A stretch of 64,000 nt of DNA from Neptunicoccus cionae (GCF_002860325.1 NZ_PKOJ01000001.1:434001-498000), one strand, 5' to 3'; shown: positions 43,839-53,391, counted from the first letter of the stretch. The notes: a model not told the origin generated them from the letters alone. Numbers and translations are program-made.

Positions 43839-44609
43839 TCACACCTGTAGAACCGAGGAAACGAGAAGCTGGCTGTAGCTGTGCTGTGGATCATCCAGCA
43901 CCTGATCCGTCAGGCCGGTTTCCACCACATGCCCGTCTTTCATGACCATCAGCCGGTCCGCCAGCAGACGCACCACGGCGAGGTCATGGGTGACGATAAT
44001 CGCAGACAGTTCCAGATCGCGAACCAGTTCGCGGATCATGTCCAGCAGGCGGGCCTGCACCGACACATCCAGACCGCCGGTCGGTTCGTCCATGAACACC
44101 AGCCGTGGTCCTGTCACCAGATTGCGGGCGATTTGCAGGCGTTGCTGCATCCCCCCCGAAAAAGCGGTCGGGCGGTCGTCGATGCGGTCTTCGCGGATTT
44201 CAACGCGGCCCAGCCAGTCTGCGGCCTGTGCGCGAATGTTACCGTAGTGCCGTGCGCCCACAGCCATCAGCCGTTCACCCACGTTTCCACCTGCACTCAC
44301 CCCCATACGCAGCCCGTCGCGGGCGTGCTGGTGGACAAAGGCCCAGTCGGTGCGCCCCAGCATCCGGCGTTCAGGTTCGGACATGGTGACCGTGTCTTTC
44401 AGCCCGTCCGTCTTGGTGTCGAACAGCACCTTGCCGTGATCCGGTTCCAGATGACCTGCAAGGCAGTTCAGCAGGGTGGATTTGCCCGACCCGCTTTCCC
44501 CGACGATGCCCATGACTTCACCGGGATAGAGATCGAAAGACACATCCTTGCAGCCGATCCGTTGGCCATAGTTTTTCGACAGGTTTTGTACGTCCAGTAA
44601 AGGGGTCAT
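43839..44609 (-). CDS. phnK: C-P lyase complex protein PhnK (ABC-type ATPase)
   Basis: 256 residues. Opening LLDVQNLSKNYGQRIGCKDV, Walker A GESGSGKST, signature FSGGMQQRLQIARNLVTGPR and Walker B LVFMDEPTGGLDVSVQ. PhnK docks on the PhnGHIJ core complex. The gene overlaps phnJ by 4 nt. The dipeptide-transporter-like sequence can mislead, but context and order decide the assignment. Confidence 0.93.
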   Translation of the reverse strand: MTPLLDVQNLSKNYGQRIGCKDVSFDLYPGEVMGIVGESGSGKSTLLNCLAGHLEPDHGKVLFDTKTDGLKDTVTMSEPERRMLGRTDWAFVHQHARDGLRMGVSAGGNVGERLMAVGARHYGNIRAQAADWLGRVEIREDRIDDRPTAFSGGMQQRLQIARNLVTGPRLVFMDEPTGGLDVSVQARLLDMIRELVRDLELSAIIVTHDLAVVRLLADRLMVMKDGHVVETGLTDQVLDDPQHSYSQLLVSSVLQV

Positions 44610-45475
44610 GCCGCATCCTTTCCGTAAGGGGTGCCTTGTTCCCCGATGTGACCCGCCTGCCGGCGGCTTTCGCAGTAATCCGTGTCGGAACAGACAAACA
44701 TCCGCCCGCCGTCGTCGTCCACAATGACTTCATCCAGATAGGTATGATCCGCTGCGCACAGGGCGCAGGCACCTTCGGCCTTGCTGGCCTCAAACGGGTA
44801 GTCGTCGAAATCGAGGCTGACCACCTGTGTATAGGGCGGGATCGCATAAATCCGTTGTTCGCGCCCTGCGCCAAACAGTTGGATCGCGGCCATTTCCATC
44901 TTGGGGTTGTCAAAGCGCGGGATCGGGGAAGGGTCCATCACATAGCGCCCCTCTACCTTGACCGGATAGGCATAGGCGGTGGCGATTTGCCCGTGTTGGG
45001 AAATATCCTCGAACAGTTTCACGTGCATCAAGCCGTATTCTTCCAGTGCGTGCATCTTGCGGGTTTCGGTTTCGCGGGGTTCGAGAAAGCGCAGCGGTTC
45101 GGGGATCGGTACTTGATAGACAAGGATCTGATCCTCGTTCAGGGGTTCTTCGGGAATGCGGTGACGGGTCTGGATCACAGTTGCGTCAGAGGTGGCTTGG
45201 GTCACATTGATCGCGGCGGTTTTTTCAAAGAAGCGGCGGATCGACACCGCGTTGGTGGTGTCATCCGCGCCTTGGTCGATAACCTTCAGCGTGTCATCCG
45301 GAGTCAGACAGGCGGCGGTTACCTGCACGCCGCCAGTGCCCCAGCCATAGGGCATCGGCATTTCACGGCTGGCAAAAGGCACCTGATAACCCGGTATCGC
45401 CAACCCTTTCAGGATCGCGCGGCGGATCATGCGTTTGGTTTGTTCATCCAGATAGGCGAAATTGTAATCGCTCAT
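44606..45475 (-). CDS. phnJ: Alpha-D-ribose 1-methylphosphonate 5-phosphate C-P lyase
   Basis: 289-residue radical SAM-type enzyme that breaks the carbon-phosphorus bond. The cysteine pattern CxxC-x21-C-x5-C is intact (CALC, FVCSDTDYC), as is the glycine-rich PMPYGWGTGGVQVT segment around the glycyl radical position. The ATG at 45475 was preferred since AAGGA lies 8 nt before it; ATG 45505, two bases after the phnI stop, would add ten residues. It forms the core complex with PhnG, H and I. Confidence 0.95.
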   Translation of the reverse strand: MSDYNFAYLDEQTKRMIRRAILKGLAIPGYQVPFASREMPMPYGWGTGGVQVTAACLTPDDTLKVIDQGADDTTNAVSIRRFFEKTAAINVTQATSDATVIQTRHRIPEEPLNEDQILVYQVPIPEPLRFLEPRETETRKMHALEEYGLMHVKLFEDISQHGQIATAYAYPVKVEGRYVMDPSPIPRFDNPKMEMAAIQLFGAGREQRIYAIPPYTQVVSLDFDDYPFEASKAEGACALCAADHTYLDEVIVDDDGGRMFVCSDTDYCESRRQAGHIGEQGTPYGKDAA

Positions 45476-45507
45476 GTCACTGGTCCTTGTGTCTTGGCTG
45501 CTCATGG

Positions 45508-46614
45508 TTATTCCGCCGCAATTTTGGTTTCAGCCAGCGCCGCTGTAGCCGCGGTGCGGATGGATCGGATCAGTTCCAGTTCGGACTGGAAATCCACGTA
45601 ATGGGGCAGTTTGATATGCTCCAGAAATCCGGTGGCCTGAATATTGTCGGAATGGCTAAGCACGAATTCCTCGTCCTGCGCGGGGGCACCGGCGAAATCC
45701 TCGCCCAGTTCCTTCCAGCGCAGGGCGCGGTCTACCAGCGCCATGGAAATCGCCTTGCGTTCGCATTGCCCGAACACCAGCCCGTAGCCCCGTGTAAACT
45801 GCGGCGGCTCGCTTTTAGAGCCTTTGAACTGGTTCACGGTTTCACATTCCGTCACCGTCATTTCGCCGATTTCAATGGAAAATCCCAACTCGGGGATATC
45901 CATCTCAATCGCCACTTTCCCGATGCGCAATTCGCCCACAAAGGCGTGGTTGCGCGCATATCCGCGCTGGGTGGAATAGGCGAGACCTAGCAGGAAACCC
46001 TCATCCGCGCGGGTCAGGTTTTGCAGGCGCAGGGCGCGGTTCGCGGGCAGTTCCAAGGGTTCGCGCGTCAGGTCCGGCGGGGTGTCATTTGTTGCTTCGG
46101 CGGTTTCAATCAAACCGTCCTTGTTCAGAAAATCCATCACGTGGGGTTTGCGCTCTGCGGCCAGATCAGGGGTGTCCTGAGTTGGCGTATCCGCAGGCGT
46201 GAGCCCTTCGGCCGCCAGTTTGAAATCCAGCAGGCGATGGGTGTAATCAAAGGTCGGCCCGAGGATCTGCCCCCCCGGCACATCCTTGAACGTGGCTGAT
46301 ATCCGGCGCTGGCATTGCATGGAGTCGGTTTCAACCGGATGGGAGGCGCCGAAACGGGGCAGCGTGGTGCGATAGGCGCGGATCAGAAAAATCGCCTCTA
46401 TCAGATCACCACGGGACTGTTTGATCGCAAGTGCCGCCAGATCAAGATCGAACAAAGACCCTTCGGACATCACCCGATCCACCGCCAAAGACATCTGTTC
46501 GCGGATTTGCGCTAGCGACAGTTCAGCCACCGCAGGGTCGCCGCGACGCACGTCGGCCAGCCAGTCATGGGCGGCATCAATGGCTTTTTCGCCGCCTTTT
46601 ACTGCTACATACAT
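45508..46614 (-). CDS. phnI: C-P lyase core protein PhnI
   Basis: 368 residues, usual length. Begins MYVAVKGGEKAIDAAHDWLA, typical for PhnI, with the later LLGLAYSTQRGYARNHAFVG and FVLSHSDNIQATGFLEHIKL segments. PhnI supplies the nucleosidase/phosphonate transfer activity with ATP together with PhnG, H and L. Overlaps the phnH end by 10 nt and stops 32 nt before the chosen phnJ start. Confidence 0.95.
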   Translation of the reverse strand: MYVAVKGGEKAIDAAHDWLADVRRGDPAVAELSLAQIREQMSLAVDRVMSEGSLFDLDLAALAIKQSRGDLIEAIFLIRAYRTTLPRFGASHPVETDSMQCQRRISATFKDVPGGQILGPTFDYTHRLLDFKLAAEGLTPADTPTQDTPDLAAERKPHVMDFLNKDGLIETAEATNDTPPDLTREPLELPANRALRLQNLTRADEGFLLGLAYSTQRGYARNHAFVGELRIGKVAIEMDIPELGFSIEIGEMTVTECETVNQFKGSKSEPPQFTRGYGLVFGQCERKAISMALVDRALRWKELGEDFAGAPAQDEEFVLSHSDNIQATGFLEHIKLPHYVDFQSELELIRSIRTAATAALAETKIAAE

Positions 46615-47183
46615 GGGGTGGACTCCGGTTTTGTGGTGCGCGGCAGGGCGGCGATCTGATCACCGGCGGTAAAGAAGAAATCACAGCCGAGCGGGAAAAG
46701 CGCTGCGTTCAACTGAAACGGTTCCAGCGCGGGCAGGGATAATTGCACGCTGTCTTTGATGCCGGGACCTGTCAGGGTTGTACCCGATTGCGCCAGTTCC
46801 GGCATTTCGACAATCAGCGTGGCGGATCGGTCTGGGTATTGATCGGTGCCAATGGCATATTGCGTCAGGGGCATCAGGTCATCCCATGCGCCTATGGCAA
46901 AATCAGCCTGCGCGGCGGGCACAATCGGCGCACCTGTGTGAAAGGTCAGCCAGTCGCGGATGGTTTTCGTGTCTAAATCCCCTGCCAGATGCAGCTTGGT
47001 TTCCGGATCGCACAGGGTCAGCAACAGACTGCTCGCCGCAACGGACAGACCCTTCGGCGGCACCGCGCCAGTGACGGTTTCGATCACGCCGGGACGGGCC
47101 ATCACGTTCATGATCGCGCGAAAGGCGGTGGCGGATTGGTGGGCGGCGTTGTCAAATCCGCCGGACAGGGCTGAAAGCTCCAT
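46605..47183 (-). CDS. phnH: C-P lyase core protein PhnH
   Basis: 192 residues. The open frame extends to 47423, but that is a shadow of phnG; the ATG at 47183 shares TGATG with the phnG stop and starts the family sequence (GGFDNAAHQSATAFRAIMNV then MARPG). PhnH is a structural and catalytic partner in the PhnGHIJ complex, resembling PLP-enzyme folds without the cofactor. Confidence 0.94.
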   Translation of the reverse strand: MELSALSGGFDNAAHQSATAFRAIMNVMARPGVIETVTGAVPPKGLSVAASSLLLTLCDPETKLHLAGDLDTKTIRDWLTFHTGAPIVPAAQADFAIGAWDDLMPLTQYAIGTDQYPDRSATLIVEMPELAQSGTTLTGPGIKDSVQLSLPALEPFQLNAALFPLGCDFFFTAGDQIAALPRTTKPESTPCM

Positions 47184-47626
47184 CAGTCGTCTCCTCTGAC
47201 CATGGTGAAGAAATCTACTTTGGTGGCATTTGCGCGGGCCTGAATGGCGACCTGCTGCCTTGCGCGGGTCTCGCGCAGGGGTTGCAGGATTTCTGTTTCG
47301 ATCTGGTCTGCTGCGGGTGTTTGCATCAGCGCGTCCACCAGCGCGGCCTGTGTGGCGTGGGTTTTGTCGCGCCCCTGCACATAGCCGTGACCGACGGTTC
47401 CTTCGTCCAGCCGGAGCGAACAACGGGTCACTGTGACCTCTCCCATGTTAAAGGCAGAACCGGTGCCACCTGTGCGGCCGCGTACCATGACACCGCCTGT
47501 TTCGGGCTGGCGCAGCCATTCGAAGGTGTAGGTCTCGCATAGGGTTTCACAGAGCCTTTTCACGGCCTGGGGGGCTGATTTTGCCAGCAACCCCATCCAG
47601 TTTTTGCGTTTCGTTTGGTCATCCAT
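47183..47626 (-). CDS. phnG: C-P lyase core protein PhnG
   Basis: 147 residues. Family features: RKNWMGLLAKSAPQAVKRLC near the N-terminus, EWLRQPETGGVMVRGRTGGT and MGEVTVTRCSLRLDEGTVGH. First gene of the operon phnGHIJKLN. AGGAA lies about 10 nt upstream. The promoter region is shared with the divergent phnF and contains TAGACA half-sites, the first of which abuts this start codon. Confidence 0.94.
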   Translation of the reverse strand: MDDQTKRKNWMGLLAKSAPQAVKRLCETLCETYTFEWLRQPETGGVMVRGRTGGTGSAFNMGEVTVTRCSLRLDEGTVGHGYVQGRDKTHATQAALVDALMQTPAADQIETEILQPLRETRARQQVAIQARANATKVDFFTMVRGDD

Positions 47627-47673
47627 CTAGACAAGTTCCTGATGTGTCTATTACACTATACAACTAGACAAGT
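47627..47673. promoter_or_regulatory. Putative PhnF operator: repeated CTAGACAAGT
   Basis: CTAGACAAGT occurs twice in the same orientation (47627-47636 and 47664-47673), with an inverted TGTCTA at 47645-47650 that forms TGTCTA-N14-TAGACA with the second copy. HutC-type GntR regulators bind TGGTCTAGACCA-like sites, so these match half-sites. Their place between divergent phnG and phnF suits autoregulated repression. Confidence 0.65.
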
Positions 47674-47726
47674 GGTAGCGCGATTCTGGCGCGCTTGCCA
47701 GATGAATTTTGTGAAGGTTTCGTGAC

Positions 47727-48434
47727 ATGAAAAAACAGCCGGTCTGGAAGGAAATCGCCGAGAGGATCACCCGCGATATTGCCAAGGGGCATCATAAGGC
47801 AGGAGAAAAGCTGCCGACGGAAGCTGCCTATGCCGCGCGTTTCGGGGTGAACCGGCACACGGTGCGACACGCCATTTCCGCACTTGTCGAGGAGGGGCTG
47901 ATTTACACGCGGCGCGGTGCCGGAGCCTTCGTCGCCTCTGATCCGGTGCGCTATTCCGTAGGCAAGCGGGTGCGCTTTCACCAGTCTGTGGCAGAGGCGG
48001 GGCATCAGGGATCCAAAGAGTTTCTGTCCATGACAACGCGCCCAGCAGATGCAGAAGAGGCGCGCGCGCTCGGGAAGCGCAAGGGCATTCAGGTTCATGT
48101 GGTTGAGGGGCTGGCGCGGGTGGATGAAACGCCGGTGGCCCATTTCATTTCCGTATTTCCCGCAGCACGGTTTCCTGACCTGCTTGCGCACTTGAAGACG
48201 TCAAATTCCATCACTGCAGCCTTTGCCGCTTCTGGTGTGCAGGATTACATCCGTCAGGCAACGCGGCTGGCGGCCGTGAATGCCAATGCGACCTCGGCCA
48301 CGTTGTTGAACCTTCAGGCGGGTGCTGCCCTGTTGCGCAGCACCAACGTGGATGTGGATATGGACGGGCAGCCCGTGGAATACGGGCGCACGTGGTTCTC
48401 GGGCAACCATATAGAGTTGACCATCGACGGTTAG
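47727..48434 (+). CDS. phnF: Phosphonate-metabolism GntR-family regulator (HutC type)
   Basis: 235 residues. Winged helix at ~1-70 ([39 protein letters not shown]) and a UTRA ligand domain at ~90-230 ([40 protein letters not shown]). GAAGG lies 9 nt before the ATG. Divergent from phnGHIJKLN, which it probably represses. The 3' end overlaps the hexapeptide transferase gene by 4 nt, converging. Confidence 0.9.
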   Translation: MKKQPVWKEIAERITRDIAKGHHKAGEKLPTEAAYAARFGVNRHTVRHAISALVEEGLIYTRRGAGAFVASDPVRYSVGKRVRFHQSVAEAGHQGSKEFLSMTTRPADAEEARALGKRKGIQVHVVEGLARVDETPVAHFISVFPAARFPDLLAHLKTSNSITAAFAASGVQDYIRQATRLAAVNANATSATLLNLQAGAALLRSTNVDVDMDGQPVEYGRTWFSGNHIELTIDG

Positions 48435-49051
48435 GCGGCTTCGTATTTCTCCAGAAATGCTTCGGCAGGCAGGGCGCGGAAGTCTTCCAGTGCGTCTCTG
48501 AGAGTCTCGTGGTCCCAGTCCCACCACGCCAGCGCCATCATTCGTTCGGCCACAGGTTCACAGAACCGCTCTCGCAAGGGGGTTGCCGGCACGCCAGCCA
48601 CGATCATGTAAGGCGCAACATCCTTGGTCACGACGGCCCCCGCCGCCACGACAGCGCCGGTGCCGATGGTCACTTCGGGCATGACAATCGCCTGCGCGCC
48701 GATCCATGTGTCATGACCCAGATGTACCCGCCGTGACGCACGTTTTTCAAAGAAGTCATCCCAGCGGGATGTCTCGTTCCAGTAATCGTCGGAGCGGTAA
48801 AGCATGTGATGCATTGATGCCAGTTCCATCGGATGGGCAGTCGGCCCGATCCGCGCAAAGGCGGCAATATTCGCAAACTTCCCGACCGTAGCATTGGCAA
48901 CATCCGCATAGCGGTCCGTATAGGAATAATCCCCGAAACTGGTGTTCAGCATACGGGTGCCGCGGCCCAGTTCGGTAAAGGCCCCGAGTGTCGAGTGAGA
49001 CACTTCACACTCGGGGTGAACGAAAGCTTCGCTCTGATCCAGTCTTGGCAT
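48431..49051 (-). CDS. Hexapeptide-repeat acyltransferase of the phosphonate cluster
   Basis: 206 residues with left-handed beta-helix hexapeptide repeats ([19 protein letters not shown], then [20 protein letters not shown]) and a loop with [14 protein letters not shown] holding the likely catalytic His, as in xenobiotic acetyltransferases. A transferase of this kind is a recurrent member of phn clusters, where an acetyltransferase can protect against aminoalkylphosphonates (the role of unrelated PhnO). Here it is the last gene behind phnCDEE. The acceptor is unknown. Confidence 0.82.
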   Translation of the reverse strand: MPRLDQSEAFVHPECEVSHSTLGAFTELGRGTRMLNTSFGDYSYTDRYADVANATVGKFANIAAFARIGPTAHPMELASMHHMLYRSDDYWNETSRWDDFFEKRASRRVHLGHDTWIGAQAIVMPEVTIGTGAVVAAGAVVTKDVAPYMIVAGVPATPLRERFCEPVAERMMALAWWDWDHETLRDALEDFRALPAEAFLEKYEAA

Positions 49052-49082
49052 TATAGACTCTTTCGACCTTGTTTTATTGACT

Positions 49083-50408
49083 TCAAGAGTCTTTGTTGCC
49101 GATCAGCTTGCTGCGCAACCAGCCTGAAAGGGAGTCCATCATCATTACCATCAGAACGATCAGGACGATGTAATAAGAAACCTCTTCCCAGTCCTTGCCG
49201 GTAATGATTGCCTGTGTCAGCAACAACCCGATACCGCCGCCGACAATCGCGCCGATGATGGTGGCACTGCGGGTATTGGATTCCAGATTATAGAGCACCT
49301 GACTGATGAACACGGGGGTGATCTGCGGGATGACACCAAAGCGATAACGCTGGATCGGTTTTGCTCCGGTGGAGCGGATGCCCTCGATCTGTTTGTCATC
49401 CACATTTTCCAGCGTCTCCGAGAACATCTTGCCAAAGGTGCCGGTATCGGTCAGCAGGATTGCCAGTGCGCCGGTAAGTGGCCCCGGTCCGAATGCACGG
49501 GACAGAATAATGGTCCAGATCAGACCGTCCACGCCGCGCAGGAAGTCAAAGATCCGCCGCATAGAGAACCGCGCGACCATATTTCTTGTGAAGTTCTGCG
49601 CAGAGAGGAAGGCAAGCGGCAGGGCGATCAGCGCCGCGCCAATCGTACCGAGAAAGGCCATCAGGATCGTTTCGACAATCGCCCACGCCACATCGGAGTG
49701 TCGCCACATGGCGTTGTTCCAGAAGCCGTCCCACATCAGCGCAAGGTTGCTGGTGTTCGGGTCGATCCGCGGGGCAGAGCTGGCAAGATAGGCCAGTTGG
49801 GCAGGGCTCTTGCCGTAAAACGGACTGTCGAGCGTGAAGAAGAACATCTCCCATCCTGTGAAATAACGGAAGATTTCAGTTTTGGCCTTGGTCACATTAA
49901 TCCGCCCGCCCGGCACAGTGATCGCAACGCGGTTGCGCGAGGCAGAAATGAATTCAGGTGCTTCGGCTGTAGGCAGTTCAAGGTCGATGCCGCTGTTACG
50001 GGTTGTGACTTTGATCGCGCCGTAATCAGGAACGTCGTAGTAGACAACCTTTCCGGCAAGTTCGACCACGCTGTTATCGGCCAGTGTGACGAAGGCGTCT
50101 GTGCCGTCGATTTCGACCCAGTCGGGATAGCTGCCTTCAGGATACCGGCCTTTCTTTTCGCCTTCAATTGAGGCTGTAAGGGTGCCTGCTCCACGGTTTG
50201 ATTTGGTGATGTGCGTTTTGTAGGAATAGCTGTCTGCCACCAGAGTTCGCGCATTTTCAAGGCTGGCCCGCTGGCCAAGGCTCGCGATGTCAAAGGTAAA
50301 GAAGATATAAACAAAATAGGCCAGTACCGCACCGAGAAGGGCAAAGGACAGGGTCTTCTTGCCGTTTACCTGACGGACTGCGCCGGCTTTCAAAGTTGCA
50401 GTGGTCAT
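49083..50408 (-). CDS. phnE: Phosphonate ABC transporter permease, long form
   Basis: 441 residues. One N-terminal span ([20 protein letters not shown]), then a ~170-residue periplasmic region, then a permease domain with [21 protein letters not shown] and the EAA-type loop [20 protein letters not shown]. Plain PhnE is about 260-290 residues, so the periplasmic insert is an extra. It overlaps the second permease gene by 4 nt; the two probably form a heterodimeric channel. Confidence 0.88.
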   Translation of the reverse strand: MTTATLKAGAVRQVNGKKTLSFALLGAVLAYFVYIFFTFDIASLGQRASLENARTLVADSYSYKTHITKSNRGAGTLTASIEGEKKGRYPEGSYPDWVEIDGTDAFVTLADNSVVELAGKVVYYDVPDYGAIKVTTRNSGIDLELPTAEAPEFISASRNRVAITVPGGRINVTKAKTEIFRYFTGWEMFFFTLDSPFYGKSPAQLAYLASSAPRIDPNTSNLALMWDGFWNNAMWRHSDVAWAIVETILMAFLGTIGAALIALPLAFLSAQNFTRNMVARFSMRRIFDFLRGVDGLIWTIILSRAFGPGPLTGALAILLTDTGTFGKMFSETLENVDDKQIEGIRSTGAKPIQRYRFGVIPQITPVFISQVLYNLESNTRSATIIGAIVGGGIGLLLTQAIITGKDWEEVSYYIVLIVLMVMMMDSLSGWLRSKLIGNKDS

Positions 50409-51253
50409 TTGGTGTCTCCCACCAGTTTGTTGCGCAGAAGGCTGGACAGTTGGTCCACTGCGACAATGGCAAGGAACAACAGTATGAAGATTGCGGCGGC
50501 TTCGTCGTATTTACCCTGCCCCCAGCTAATCGCGTTGCGCAGGTCGTACCCAATGCCACCGGCGCCGACAAAGCCCAAGATGGCCGAAGCGCGGATGTTG
50601 ATTTCAAAACGCAGCAGGGCGTAGCTGATAAAGTTCGGGGAAACCTGCGGGATCACGCCCAGCCACATCCGCTGCATCCAGCTCGCGCCAACAGAGCCAA
50701 GACCTTCAACCGGTTTCAGGTCGGCGTTTTCGGTGACTTCGGAAAACAGTTTGCCAAGGGCGCCGACCGTGTGGAAGGCAATGGCGATCATGGCAGGGAC
50801 AGGGCCGCCGCCAAGGATAAAGATCAGCACAAGGGCGATGACGATTTCAGGAATGGCCCGCATAATGTCGGACATGCGGCGGAACACCGGAATCATACGG
50901 GGCCAGCGGGCCAGACCGCGGGTGGACAATAGGGCCAGAAAGACTGCTGCAATCGCACCGGCCAGCGTGGCAGCGGCCGCAATATTGATGGTTTCCACAA
51001 GGCTCGGGAAAAAGGCAACCAGATGGGCCGGCAGCAGGGTAATTTTCTGCGCGGCCTCTCCCAGAACTTCAGCAGGGAAGTCCAGTACATGGGGCAATCC
51101 GTCCCAAAACCCACCGGCGTTCCGCTCGTCTGCGGTTATAAAACCGCCGCAAAGCATGGCCACCAGAAGGACCAGCATTATGCCGCTATAGAGTCTTTTT
51201 CGGTGGGTTTGGGCCAGATAGCTGGCGCGGGTATCCAGTGCGCTCGGAGACAT
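50405..51253 (-). CDS. phnE: Phosphonate ABC transporter permease, short form
   Basis: 282 residues with six or so spans and the PhnE signature region SDIMRAIPEIVIALVLIFIL plus the loop EGLGSVGASWMQRMWLGVIP. Upstream, a strong hairpin terminator separates it from phnD, so its transcription depends on read-through or another promoter. Works with the long permease, PhnC and PhnD. Confidence 0.9.
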   Translation of the reverse strand: MSPSALDTRASYLAQTHRKRLYSGIMLVLLVAMLCGGFITADERNAGGFWDGLPHVLDFPAEVLGEAAQKITLLPAHLVAFFPSLVETINIAAAATLAGAIAAVFLALLSTRGLARWPRMIPVFRRMSDIMRAIPEIVIALVLIFILGGGPVPAMIAIAFHTVGALGKLFSEVTENADLKPVEGLGSVGASWMQRMWLGVIPQVSPNFISYALLRFEINIRASAILGFVGAGGIGYDLRNAISWGQGKYDEAAAIFILLFLAIVAVDQLSSLLRNKLVGDTK

Positions 51254-51274
51254 ATTATTTTCCTGGGGAGTTCG

Positions 51275-51315
51275 AAAAAATTGACCGAGCAGAACGGGGG
51301 GCGTTCAGCTCGGCC
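51275..51315 (-). terminator. Stem-loop with T-run after phnD
   Basis: On the minus strand GGCCGAGC (51315-51308) pairs with GCTCGGTC (51290-51283), with an inner GAAC/GTTC stem, followed by AATTTTTT. It is a good Rho-independent terminator in the 83-nt gap between phnD and phnE, probably limiting permease against binding-protein expression. Confidence 0.75.
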
Positions 51316-51336
51316 AGATGCGGTTTGAAAATCTCT

Positions 51337-52239
51337 TTAATTGGATTTCAGTTCGCGGGCTTTAATGATGACTTCATAGGCTTCATGGGTGATCGGAGCG
51401 AAGGCTTTGGCTTCACCATTGGCCACGCCATAGGCACAGTCCGGGTCCATTGCGTGCAGAGAGCCAACCAGACCGGTCATCTTGATCTTTACGTCGGCAG
51501 GCAGGGTCTTGCGCAGAACGATCGGGCCTTCGGGGATGGTTTTGGATTTCCAGATCTGAACCATCTCGTTCATGTCGACGAGACCGGCATCAACGGCCTT
51601 GCGCAGCGCACCGGAGTTGTAGCCGTCTTCCCAGTTGCCCAGACCGTCGGCCCAGGTCACACCGGCGTCGATGTCGCCGTTGGCAACCGCAACGATGGTT
51701 TGTTCGTGGCCGCCAGTGAATTTCACCTCGCCGAAGTAGTCGCCGGATTCCATGGAAGCGCCAGTGGCTTCAGGGATTTCGATGGACGGGATCAGGAAGC
51801 CGGAAGTGGAGTTCGGATCACCGAAACCAAAAACTTTGTCTTTCATGTCTTCCAGCGAAGTGATGCCGCTGTCCTTTCGGGCAAAACCAATGGAGTAGTA
51901 GCCGTAACCGCCGTCTTCGTTGTATTTTACCAGTACCGGTTCAACCGCTTCGGGATCGGACAGGTAAGTCTTGGCATAGCCGGAAGCGCCAAGCCATGCC
52001 ATGTCGATGGTGCCGCCCAGCAGGCCCTGAATAACGCCGTTGTAATCGGCAGGTGCGAACAGCTTGGTTTCCACGCCCAGCAGTTCGGTGGTTTTGTCAG
52101 CCAGACACTGGTAGCTGTTCATACGGTCTTGTGCGTTTTCGCCACCCAGAATGCCGATGCGGAATTCGGTGATCTCTTGGGCCTGTGCAGCACCGCAAAA
52201 GGCGGAGGTCGCAAGGATTGCTGCGATCAGTTTTCTCAT
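51337..52239 (-). CDS. phnD: Phosphonate ABC transporter substrate-binding protein
   Basis: 300 residues with signal peptide MRKLIAAILATSAFCGAAQA. Mature PhnD features: EFRIGILGGENAQDRM, IDMAWLGASGYAKTYL and VFGFGDPNSTSGFLIPSI (the STSG segment binds the phosphonate oxygens in PhnD). A further VTWADGL segment follows. Hairpins with T-runs flank the gene on both sides. Confidence 0.92.
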   Translation of the reverse strand: MRKLIAAILATSAFCGAAQAQEITEFRIGILGGENAQDRMNSYQCLADKTTELLGVETKLFAPADYNGVIQGLLGGTIDMAWLGASGYAKTYLSDPEAVEPVLVKYNEDGGYGYYSIGFARKDSGITSLEDMKDKVFGFGDPNSTSGFLIPSIEIPEATGASMESGDYFGEVKFTGGHEQTIVAVANGDIDAGVTWADGLGNWEDGYNSGALRKAVDAGLVDMNEMVQIWKSKTIPEGPIVLRKTLPADVKIKMTGLVGSLHAMDPDCAYGVANGEAKAFAPITHEAYEVIIKARELKSN

Positions 52240-52256
52240 TGGTCTTTCTCCAGTCG

Positions 52257-52280
52257 AAAAACCCGCCGGTATTGGCGGGA
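52257..52280 (-). terminator. Stem-loop with T-run between phnC and phnD
   Basis: On the minus strand CCCGCC (52279-52274) and GGCGGG (52267-52262) form a 6-bp GC stem with a 6-nt loop followed by TTTTT. Placed after phnC and 18 nt before phnD, it could stop most phnC transcripts, implying a separate or conditional supply of phnD message. Confidence 0.65.
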
Positions 52281-52293
52281 ATAGGTTGAAATG

Positions 52294-53109
52294 TCAGGCG
52301 ATGGCCAGTTCGGGCATCTTGTGATCAGTCAGCACGTCCACGCTGGTGGATGTAGCTGCTTCGCTAAAGGTGCTGTCCGCGCCATAGATTTCGCGGGCCG
52401 CGCTCAGGGTCAGTTCGTCGCCAGTGCCATCAAACACCACGCGTCCGGCACGCATCCCGATGATCCGGTCGCAATAGCGCCGCGCGGTATCAAGTGTATG
52501 CAGATTGCAGATGACCAGCTTGCCGTCCTCGTCGTGAATGGCCCGAAGGCTATCCATGACGATCTGGGCGTTCATCGGATCAAGCGAGGCAATCGGCTCG
52601 TCCGCCAGCACAATCTCGGGGTCTTGCATCAGGGCCCGAGCAATGGCCACACGCTGTTGCTGTCCGCCCGAGAGCGCTTGTGCCCGTTTGGCGGCGTGCT
52701 CAGAAATGCCCAGACGTTCAAGAATATCAATCGCATGATGGATGTCACTTTCGGGATAGATGTTGAACATCGTGGCCAGTGTGTTGCGCCGGTTCAAAGT
52801 GCCGTGCAGCACGTTGGAGACAACATCCATACGGGGCACCAGATTGAACTGCTGGAAGATCATGGCGCATTGGGATTGCCATGCCCGTTTGTCGGCACCT
52901 TTGAGAGAGGAAATCTCGCGGCCCTGAAACAGGATCTTGCCGCTGGTGGGATCATTCAGCCGGTTCAGCATTCGCAGCATGGTAGATTTACCCGCCCCCG
53001 ATGCACCGATGATGCCGATGAACTGGCTGCGCTCTACCGCAAGATCGACCTGATCGACTGCTGTGGAATTCGCGAATTTTTTGGTTAGCCCTGAAAGCTG
53101 AAGTAGCAT
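52294..53109 (-). CDS. phnC: Phosphonate ABC transporter ATP-binding protein
   Basis: 271 residues. Walker [11 protein letters not shown]-loop [20 protein letters not shown], signature [16 protein letters not shown], Walker [13 protein letters not shown]. The Q-loop and NVLHGTL region are typical for PhnC. First gene of the transporter set, with a Pho-box-like repeat 55 nt upstream. Confidence 0.93.
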   Translation of the reverse strand: MLLQLSGLTKKFANSTAVDQVDLAVERSQFIGIIGASGAGKSTMLRMLNRLNDPTSGKILFQGREISSLKGADKRAWQSQCAMIFQQFNLVPRMDVVSNVLHGTLNRRNTLATMFNIYPESDIHHAIDILERLGISEHAAKRAQALSGGQQQRVAIARALMQDPEIVLADEPIASLDPMNAQIVMDSLRAIHDEDGKLVICNLHTLDTARRYCDRIIGMRAGRVVFDGTGDELTLSAAREIYGADSTFSEAATSTSVDVLTDHKMPELAIA

Positions 53110-53163
53110 GTGTCACCCGATGTTCTGTCAGGGCGGGGAATAGGCGGGTTATGATTCACAAGG

Positions 53164-53192
53164 TTGTCAGTTTCTTGAAGGTTTTGTGAACA
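53164..53192 (-). promoter_or_regulatory. Pho-box-like repeats upstream of phnC
   Basis: On the minus strand TGTTCAC, CCTTCAA and CTGACAA follow each other at exact 11-bp steps (53192 down to 53164), the 7+4 spacing of PhoB boxes, in a good position before phnC. Individual 7-mers are degenerate against CTGTCAT. Confidence 0.45.
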
Positions 53193-53298
53193 CGCATTTT
53201 TTTTCGCTTTCTCGAACTGTCGGGGAGAGGATACCTCGCAGCGGACACGTGTCGTGCACCGCTCACGAAAAAGAGAGAAATGCCTGTGTTGACTTCCC

Positions 53299-53313
53299 TG
53301 ACTTATTTTGTCA
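53299..53313. promoter_or_regulatory. IRO-type iron box (TGA-N9-TCA)
   Basis: TGACTTATTTTGTCA matches the RirA-type IRO consensus TGA-N9-TCA and extends to a 19-bp inverted repeat, CCTGAC-N7-GTCAGG (53297-53315). It lies about 80 nt before the first gene of the iron operon and beside a -35-like TTGACT (53290-53295). Confidence 0.65.
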
Positions 53314-53391
53314 GGTAATAAAACACAGCCACCCGATGCCGGAATCATCGGACAGCCAGAACGTGAAACCGAAACAGAAGAGGGGCTGATC

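Noticed and set aside
47184-47423. N-terminal extension of PhnH
   Set aside because: It is an out-of-frame shadow of phnG; the TGATG junction at 47183 marks the real start.
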